Made by a program: the position numbers and the translations under genes. From positions 39,356 to 103,355 of the forward strand of contig CAMPET010000187.1 of assembly GCA_946803715.1 (NCBI GenBank): 64,000 nt of DNA, in the 5' to 3' direction. The notes under the pieces are model-generated. The model did not search any database, had not been told where the DNA came from, and saw nothing but the letters and a program-made list of their open reading frames with translations. Shown piece after piece: positions 57,768 to 64,000 of the stretch (within the stretch, counting starts at the first letter, position 1; each line of letters opens with the position of its first letter). Source of the DNA: Beroe ovata. Taxonomy: Eukaryota > Ctenophora > Nuda > Beroida > Beroidae.

Positions 57768-57862
57768 TTGTAGGATTTTACCCTACCGTCGGTGCGCGCG
57801 ATTTTCAATCCGCCTTGCCAGGGATAAAATCCCGCCAGCAAGGGTAGGGTAAAATCCTACAA
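57768..57862. mobile_element. Palindromic MITE, family B, with 9-base target duplication
   Basis: 95 bases, TTGTAGGATTTTACCCTACC to GGTAGGGTAAAATCCTACAA. It is flanked directly on both sides by GAAACTGAT, a perfect 9-base target-site duplication. The core reads in the opposite orientation to the 26-27 kb copies. Confidence 0.88.
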
Positions 57863-57920
57863 GAAACTGATATGATTGATATTGATTATTGAATTATTAA
57901 CTGAAAGAGTGTGAAGATTT

Positions 57921-58117
57921 TTGTAGGATTTTACCCTACCGTCTGTGCGCGCGATTTTCAAATTCAATCGCGCCCCGACGGATATCAATCCCCTTGCCAT
58001 GCCAGGGATATGCCCCTCACCCAAGCTGCCGAAGGCAGCGTTAAGGGTGAGNGGCTCATTGGAACGTATCCGTAGGAGAAAAAATCCCGCCAGCAAGGGT
58101 AGGGTGAAATCCTACAA
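57921..58117. mobile_element. Palindromic MITE, family B, with internal insertion
   Basis: Same ends (TTGTAGGATTTTACCCTACC / AGGGTGAAATCCTACAA) but 197 bases long because extra sequence sits in the centre, including a smaller hairpin (CCCCTCACCC..AGCTGCCG / ..GGCAGCG..AGGGTGAG) with an N at 58052. Flanked on both sides by GAAGATTT, an 8-base target duplication. Confidence 0.82.
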
Positions 58118-58140
58118 GAAGATTTGATCTAGCTGAAGAG

Positions 58141-58240
58141 CTTCATCGATGAAGGCGCGCGCGCCGCGCGCAAGAAACACTGAAACAGTGGACATGGACA
58201 GATAACATATTGCAAAACAGATGACATCCGCAATCCGGCA
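58141..58240. mobile_element. Fragmented MITE, family A
   Basis: TTCATCGATGAAGGCGCGCG CGCCGCGCGCAAGAAAC, then a small duplication (ACTGAAACAGTGGACATGGA) and ATAACAT..ATCCGGCAAA. Only the right arm is well preserved. An inverted GCGCGCCGCGCCTTCA piece follows at about 58270-58285. Confidence 0.6.
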
Positions 58241-58302
58241 AATTTTATCTGAACATGTTTCAGCTCGTGCGCGCGCCGCGCCTTCAGTTGTAGGATTTCT
58301 CC

Positions 58303-58394
58303 TTGTAGGATCTTACCATGCCGTCGGTGCGCGCGATTTTCATCCCGCGCCAGGGATAAAATCCCGCCAGCAAGGGTAGGGTAAAATCCTACAA
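58303..58394. mobile_element. Palindromic MITE, family B
   Basis: 92 bases from TTGTAGGATCTTACCATGCC to GGTAGGGTAAAATCCTACAA. A short extra TTGTAGGATTTCTCC lies just upstream at 58288, as if a second copy end was left behind. Confidence 0.75.
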
Positions 58395-58540
58395 GATTTT
58401 TGTCGATCGATGATAGACCCTGTCCATGTCGAGAATTTCGTTGCGCGCGCGCAAACTTATTCTCAGACTCGCAAACTTATTCTTGCTGACGCAAGCCACT
58501 TCGCGGCTTGCATCAGCGGTCTGGCATCGCCCGACAAACA

Positions 58541-58640
58541 AGATTTCTCCCTATCCTTGATGGCGGGATTTTATCCCTGTCGGGCGGATATTGGCGGAAT
58601 GACAATTGCACGGCGCCTACGGTAGGGAAAAACCCTACAA
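58541..58640. mobile_element. Degraded MITE, family B
   Basis: AGATTTCTCCCTATCCTTGA, TGGCGGGATTTTATCC .. GCGCCTACGGTAGGGAAAAA, CCCTACAA. The core order is kept but the left end has lost the TTGTAGG motif. The preceding 58440-58530 is GC-rich with short inverted pieces (GACGCAAGCCACTT / GGCTTGCATC). Confidence 0.6.
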
Positions 58641-59791
58641 GCCTTCAATCTTCATCGGCCCTCAGTGCTGATCCAATTTCTTCTTTATCCTACTTTTACA
58701 CAACATCTCTGGGTAAGGAGACATTGCACTAATTAATTAGGCTCCTTTTTGTGAGCACAACATCCTCTAAAAATCCAGTACAACTTATAAAAGTGTAGTA
58801 AATTATGATCAGCTAAAAATATTTTATCTCACTGTATTGTAAAACAGTGTATAACGAAAACAATTAATGTGATGAATGTGATAAATGTAATAAGTTAATT
58901 AAGTTAAGACATTGCACCAAAAACAGCTTCTCATTATTTATACAACTTCTCATTATCTATTTATTAATCTCTTCGCCCAGTTTCTGTATGCCCCTCCTTT
59001 GTAATTCAGTTATGGATTGTAATAAAATTAGCAAAAAAGGTTTTTTCCTATTCAGCAAAGACCTTTTCTGCAATTAAATTCTTGACAGGGTCTATCATCA
59101 ATCAAAGGGACTGTCCCATAAAGATACTATAGCTAATTCACAGGCCATGAACCTCAAGGCACAATTGATTATTAGCATTTTAGTGTACGTTCCAAATTCA
59201 TTGTATGCTGCAGCACTGATGGTGTTATGAGCAATATTGGCTAAGTAAGGATTCTTCCTATTGTCTTATCATATGTCAATCACTGGGTTGCAAAATCAAT
59301 ATTCAGTATTTTGTTATGTTAGCAGTATGGTACCCAAACACCTCAATTGATAAGACTTTTGACTGCTTATTTCGTGAAGCAAAAAATAATTCTAATGGAT
59401 AACACCTCCATAACACCTCTAGAGGATTAATAGAGTTACATTAATCCTCTATAACTGATTTATCATCATAGCAAAGTAAGTTCGCCAGCTGTAAAGTATT
59501 CAACATCCATCTTGAGAGGTGGAAAACTATTTCTTATCACTAAAGGAAGGATTTCAATTTTGTGTTGTTACCAGTATTGAAAAAAGGATAGCCTTTTGAT
59601 TTAATGTAATACTATCATCAAACTGAGTTGGTTTATATAACAGAACAAAATGAAATACAATCTGTCTTTGTTGTAGAATTTTGTCCTTTCTAAGTTCTAT
59701 GGTATATCTAGAGGTCCAAAACTATAATTTACAGGATGCTTAGTCAGTATCATGCATTAAGATGCTTTTGCTGCTGCTGCTCCTACTGAAA
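58641..59791. other. AT-rich intergenic region
   Basis: About 1.15 kb with no recognisable gene or element family of this window. Only short repeats such as CTTCTCATTATNTAT (about 58926-58963) and AACACCTC (about 59400-59420) are visible. It includes the 3' side of the Ig gene. Confidence 0.45.
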
Positions 59792-62004
59792 TCACAGAAG
59801 TGCAACCATGTCACTGCAGCTCTCGCTATCAACTTCATAGACATAGCCATATTTCTCTAAGCAACCCTCGGTATCACATGTTCGGAACCTGTACTTTTTT
59901 CCTTGCTTGTCACATACACTGAAAATGTTGTCAGTTATGAATGATTGGCTGTTATAAGAACATGTTAATTGTTAACATTTCTTGATAAAACTGGCTCACA
60001 GCGAAAATTATTGTGTTGATCTTAATGATTAAGCAATTAGCTGTATCTACCTGAATTCGGTCCAGTTGGTAAAATCAGTGCTCTTGGTGGACTTAATGAT
60101 GTCAACATTGAATCTCACTGCCAGAGAATAGATCTTTAAATCAGCCACGCATCTATACACCCCTGCAATGATGGTCAATGTCTTGGATGAAGGATGTTTG
60201 AAAGTTAGTTGTAAGTCAACAAAATTCTCCAGCATGAAAAATTTTCAACTGTTTCAAGGCTTCACCTTCATCCTCGTCAGCATCAAGCATGTTTATTTTC
60301 AGGGTATAGAAGTATGGTGATGTTTCAGTCATCTCATATTTATCTCCTTCCATCAACTCTTCACCACCTTTCTCCCAATAGAATCTTTAGAGGATAAACA
60401 TTAAAATTAGACATGTTCTTAGTTATCTAGACATTCAACAATATTCTCTTTATTGTATGAGCAAGGAGAGATAATTGATTCAGCTACTTTCTTGTAAATC
60501 TAACATAGAAACATGGTACTATACCTCCTCATTTGGCTGGCAAGATTGGACACATTGCACATGAGTCTACCCGACTCATAGTCTTCCTTCATGGTTATGT
60601 CCCTCTCAACATCAGCAGGATCCTCCCTTTCTTCCACCTGGTAAAAAGGGTTTTTATATATTGGCCTGGCTTATTTAAATTCCACCTGGTAAAGAGAGAT
60701 TTTATATATTGGCCCGGATTATTTGAATTTTAGGATAGTATTTATGAACCAGCTAGGTTATCATGGACATCCCCTTCATTACCGTGACGTTGAAACTCAT
60801 GGTGAAGACCCGACCATCAGAGTATCGATAGTTGCAGCTGTAGATTCCTGCTGCTTCAACATCAACAGATGATAGCTTTATCCAGTCAATGCCATTCTTG
60901 TCGGTGTAAATGGAGTAAGTGGAATCACTCATACTGCTGACACTGCCTTCATCTCCCTGTGACATGAGTTGAGAACAAAAGTATTGACAACTCCCAGCTT
61001 GAAAAGTGCAATCAGTCCAATATGAATATCACAGATAAGCAGGAAGCGATAAGAAGTTACCCTCATTCTATTTCCATTACGGGTCCAGAATAGCTCTAGG
61101 TTATGTCTTTCCTTAGCAACCTTGTAACTAAAACAAGCAGGATCGGTAGAAAAGAAGAAATCATGTCACATAGAAATCAGAGAAGAACGAATATTCGTCA
61201 AATTTTTCATACTTGCAGTTGAGTGAGCCACTTCCACCCTCCGACAGTTGTGTCTCCGTAATATCTGGAGCATCGGGGAGAACAGCTTCTACAACCTCAA
61301 CAAGGAACTGTCCGTCCTAAAACAATATCCGGGTGAAATGGAGAATTCAGAAACTGATATAGTGATATCGAAGGAAGAGGAGTTTTTTCTAGTCATACCT
61401 CGAGAACCATGTCAATATCGAGTTTGGGAGAGCAGACGTAGGTTCCTCTGTCCTTTTTCTGGATGTCATTGATCGTGATAGTGTAGTTATGTCCAATTTG
61501 ATCAAACGAATACCTCTTTCTGAATGATGTAAAAGTATAAAACTAGTACCTAGTTGAAGAACAATAGCTTCTGCAGTCCAAACTCAGTGGGGTTAGTTTT
61601 AATGAGTTCTGAACACGAGATGCAGTTCTATCAATTGTTCAACTTATTGCATGTATTTTATTGATAACTTAGTAGGTAGGTACTAACGATCGAAGTCGAA
61701 TTCCTTTTCGGAACCATCTCACGACTTTAATGAGATCTTGATCTTCAAGACCACTCCACGAACACTGCAATGTGGCAGCAGACCCTGGATGGTTCGGGAA
61801 TAAGTTTAGACAAAATGTAAGACATGTAGGATATGGTAGAAGTTGACATTGTCAACAACATTGCTACTGGTAGTTAAATCCACTCTGTGCAGTGAAGCGA
61901 GGTATACCTTCAACAAATCGTCGACGCTGTGTTTGTGCGTCTGACAGCAGGAAGCTAGCTGCCAGTACACAAAGGATGGTCCCTAGGAATTTAACAGGAG
62001 CCAT
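59792..62004 (-). CDS. Secreted immunoglobulin-domain protein
   Basis: Ten minus-strand exons: 61908-62004, 61688-61784, 61399-61519, 61213-61316, 61061-61127, 60783-60956, 60525-60637, 60266-60384, 60051-60162 and 59792-59918, joining in frame to 376 residues. The signal peptide is FLGTILCVLAASFLLSDA. Three Ig-like domains follow, each with the paired cysteines, the tryptophan and a YxC motif: ATLQCSWSG..RWFRKG..DRGTYVC, GSLNCNYK..LFWTRNG..AAGIYSCNY and GRLMCN..RFYWEKGG..AGVYRCVAD. The C-terminal exon adds a cysteine-bearing tail (VCDKQGKKYRFRTCDTEGC) and ends without a membrane helix. Probably secreted; possible roles are adhesion or recognition. The orthologue is not recognised. Confidence 0.82.
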
Positions 62005-62848
62005 AATAACACGTTGCAAAACCTTGCAAATTTGCACGGAAATAACTCTTCTTTTCCAATAACAACGCTCTTTGCCCCAAATTTAATTACAAGGGTAATT
62101 CGATTTCAAGAAAGTGGATTATCAATTTCACATTCAGCTGAGATTTTGTGAAATTAAACCGAACTCATCAAGCACCGTTATTAAATACAACCCCGTTTTA
62201 TCTCGCTCAAGCGACTCCTCAATAATCAGTTATGATAAACCTCGGACTACGTCTCGAATGATAGCCGTCATTCTAACTGGTTAGCAAGTGCTGTTCACTT
62301 TATCAAGTACGAACAAAAACACAACTGAAATTAGATTTAACGTATTTGCAACGTGATTTGTCCACAAGTCTGATCATCGGCCGTCGTCGGGTTATTTTCA
62401 CTTATCACGGAACCAAAATTTGGAATATTTCGCTCAATATGTTTTCAATAATTCAATTTGAATAAATCCCTTCTTGGAAGATTTAGGGTTTGAATATTAT
62501 GCTTTCAGCTTTTCTCAATTCACTACATAAGATTGAATTTATACCCTGCAAGAAATATTGTGCAAATTTCAAACAACTCAGCTTCAAATTGAAGAACGTG
62601 ACTTGCAAGGTGCTGAGTGCGCCTGTGCAGCTGTTAAATATTGATGGGTTGGTATAAGTGTACAAACCTCTTCAGTCATCATTTTCTTCTATCATCTATA
62701 CCAGCTCGTATAATAAGCCTCGAATCATAAGGTTACTTTTGGATCACGATAGTCGATATGTATCAATATTATAAAGTAGGTCATATCACACGCCATTGAG
62801 ACCTATCGTCGTACAGTCATTAATCCCACATTCTGTCTATAGGATATA
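62005..62848. promoter_or_regulatory. Divergent intergenic region (Ig gene / WASP gene)
   Basis: 844 bases between two divergent start codons, so it presumably contains both promoters. AT-rich; no repeat family of this window or clear TATA motif was found. Confidence 0.4.
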
Positions 62849-63549
62849 ATGTCGCGTGAACAAGGACAGTGGGTCAGGTCTGAGGTCCTGTCTCCTGATG
62901 AGAATAACATCATCCATCAGATGTACGCTCCCAAACGCGAGGTGAGAGGTAACCTTGTAACGGGTGTTGTTACTATAACCTGTACCTACCCATGTTGTAG
63001 TCCTGTTGTTAATTGGACATTATAACTGACGTGTCTCAATTAGTAGGGTGCTTCGAAAAAAATCTCTTCTCGCATCGACCTGACTTATTTTTTATTTTTT
63101 TGATTTTATGGTTACACTAACCACGCAATTTCAGGTGTTGGCGTGCACGGTTGCACAGTTGTTCCATGCTGCCCCCAATCCCCGAGTTTGGGCCAAGCAG
63201 CAGACAGGAGTCGTGGTCCTTATCAAAGACCATTACCAACGCTCCTACTTCATACAGTTCGTCAACATTGATGTGAGTCAATTATACCTACGCACATTTC
63301 GGGGCTACAACCAACCTTTTAGGTCTTTAGAGATGTTATTATTCTCAACGAGTCGATGTATGTTGGAACGTGTTTCAAAACATTATCCACCTATAATTCT
63401 ATCTAACCCCCTAATCCTGTTTCAACTCTCTTGTGCTAACCACAGACATGTTCCACCTGCAGACGCACACTGCCACCTACTCAGAAGAGCTATATCTGGA
63501 GTTCGATTACAAGACACCTCATATCTATTTCCACACTTTTGCAGGAGAG
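62849..63549 (+). CDS. WAS: WASP/N-WASP family protein, 5' part only (WH1 domain)
   Basis: Start of a Wiskott-Aldrich syndrome protein gene, an activator of Arp2/3-driven actin branching downstream of CDC42. Three in-phase exons are visible (62849-62941, 63135-63272, 63463-63549), 106 residues, ending at a GTAAGT donor; the rest lies beyond the window. The WH1 domain runs from about residue 20: VLACTVAQLFHAAPNPRVWA, QTGVVVLIKDHYQRSYFIQF and YLEFDYKTPHIYFHTFAGE, matching the N-WASP pattern (CATAVAQLY, GVACLVKDNPQRSYF, PRGYFHTFAGD). The GTPase-binding, proline-rich and VCA regions are not seen. WAS and WASL cannot be separated in an invertebrate. Confidence 0.93.
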
Positions 63550-63679
63550 GTAAGTGGTACACTGAGGCGATGTGGGGTTTAGGTTTTTCGCTGTAATTGT
63601 GTGAATTTCCTCTCAATCGGTGATGCGAGGAAGAAAGAAGAGGATATAACACTGAGCACTCTGGCGTCTATAATTATAT

Positions 63680-64000
63680 AAGCTCAAGGACCATTAGAAA
63701 CTCGGACAACCAAAATTTCACGTCAATCTGACGATCGGTGCCCGAGTTAGTGGCCGCCATAACCCCTTATCGACCCAAAACATGTCAGTTTGAATGAGCA
63801 TTTGAGGATAGCTCCCAAACGGATCGACCGATTTACTTGAAACCTCTACCATAGCTCAAGGACCATTAGAAACTCGGACGTCAAAAATTTCACGTCAATC
63901 AGATGATCGGTTCCCGAGTTAGTGGCCGCCATAACCCCTTATCGACCCAAAACATGTCAGTTTGAGTGAGCATTTGAGGATAGCTCCCAAACGGATCGAC
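63680..64000. repeat. 172-base tandem repeat reaching the window edge
   Basis: Two units visible, from about 63680 and 63852, each containing GCTCAAGGACCATTAGAAAC, GAGTTAGTGGCCGCCATAAC and CCCAAACGGATCGAC. The second is cut by the window end, so the copy number is unknown. It lies in intron 3 of the WASP gene. Confidence 0.85.

Noticed and set aside
1-64000. CRISPR array, tRNA or rRNA genes, bacterial operon structure
   Set aside because: No spaced identical repeats with unique spacers, no cloverleaf with A/B boxes that I could support, and all genes are spliced eukaryotic types. Absence of tRNAs was judged by eye only.

Overview
This is nuclear DNA from an animal. All recognisable genes are eukaryotic, most are split by short GT-AG introns (about 60 to 400 bases, a few over 1 kb), and secreted animal-type multidomain proteins are present (VWD-EGF, immunoglobulin, vinculin family, WASP). 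Gene density, short introns and a very divergent vinculin-family protein suggest an early-branching metazoan, with a sponge as my best guess. That guess is inference; no species-diagnostic marker is in the window. Signs of a heterozygous short-read assembly are a 346-base N gap at 34273-34618, single Ns at 2321, 43805, 53975 and 58052, and a block at 52219-53974 that is repeated as a near copy at 53976-55724.

Layout. 1-3.3 kb: two ribosomal protein genes on the minus strand (RPL17, RPS20), an unrecognised small gene and a palindromic mobile element. 3.3-12.8 kb: housekeeping genes on the plus strand, DXO (RNA decapping), an RNF126-like ubiquitin ligase, HMCES, INTS11 and IMP4. 12.8-26 kb: an unusual cluster of XRN2/NKRF-type genes, with a stand-alone XTBD protein, a 1182-residue multi-R3H protein, a shorter paralogue with an in-frame stop and an NKRF orthologue. 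This cluster is interrupted by a papain-like peptidase fused to a lectin-like domain (minus strand) and by Ku70 (XRCC6). 26-27.4 kb: a nest of palindromic MITEs. 27.7-33.9 kb: a PWWP protein, a DnaJA-like chaperone that lacks its J domain, and PPCDC. 34-36.4 kb: an N gap and two tandem units of about 864 bases, each with a TATA motif, a long hairpin and a cysteine-rich small ORF. 36.7-43.2 kb: a secreted VWD-VWD-EGF protein with 15 exons. 44.5-57.1 kb: a very large vinculin/alpha-catenin-family protein whose introns carry tandem and dispersed repeats. 57.7-58.7 kb: a second MITE nest. 59.8-62 kb: a secreted Ig-domain protein on the minus strand. 62.8 kb to the end: the first exons of a WASP-family gene.

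Functional themes. Much of the left half concerns nuclear RNA processing and the 5'-3' exonuclease XRN2 (DXO/Rai1 family, XTBD proteins, NKRF), with INTS11 and IMP4 nearby. HMCES and Ku70 are genome-maintenance factors, and the PWWP protein may be another. The right half is cytoskeletal, adhesive or secreted. I saw no tRNA, rRNA or CRISPR array. The most unusual items are the NKRF/XTBD cluster, a possible in-frame NKRF-PWWP fusion transcript, the J-less DnaJA protein, the giant vinculin-like protein and the duplicated hairpin/cysteine-rich unit.
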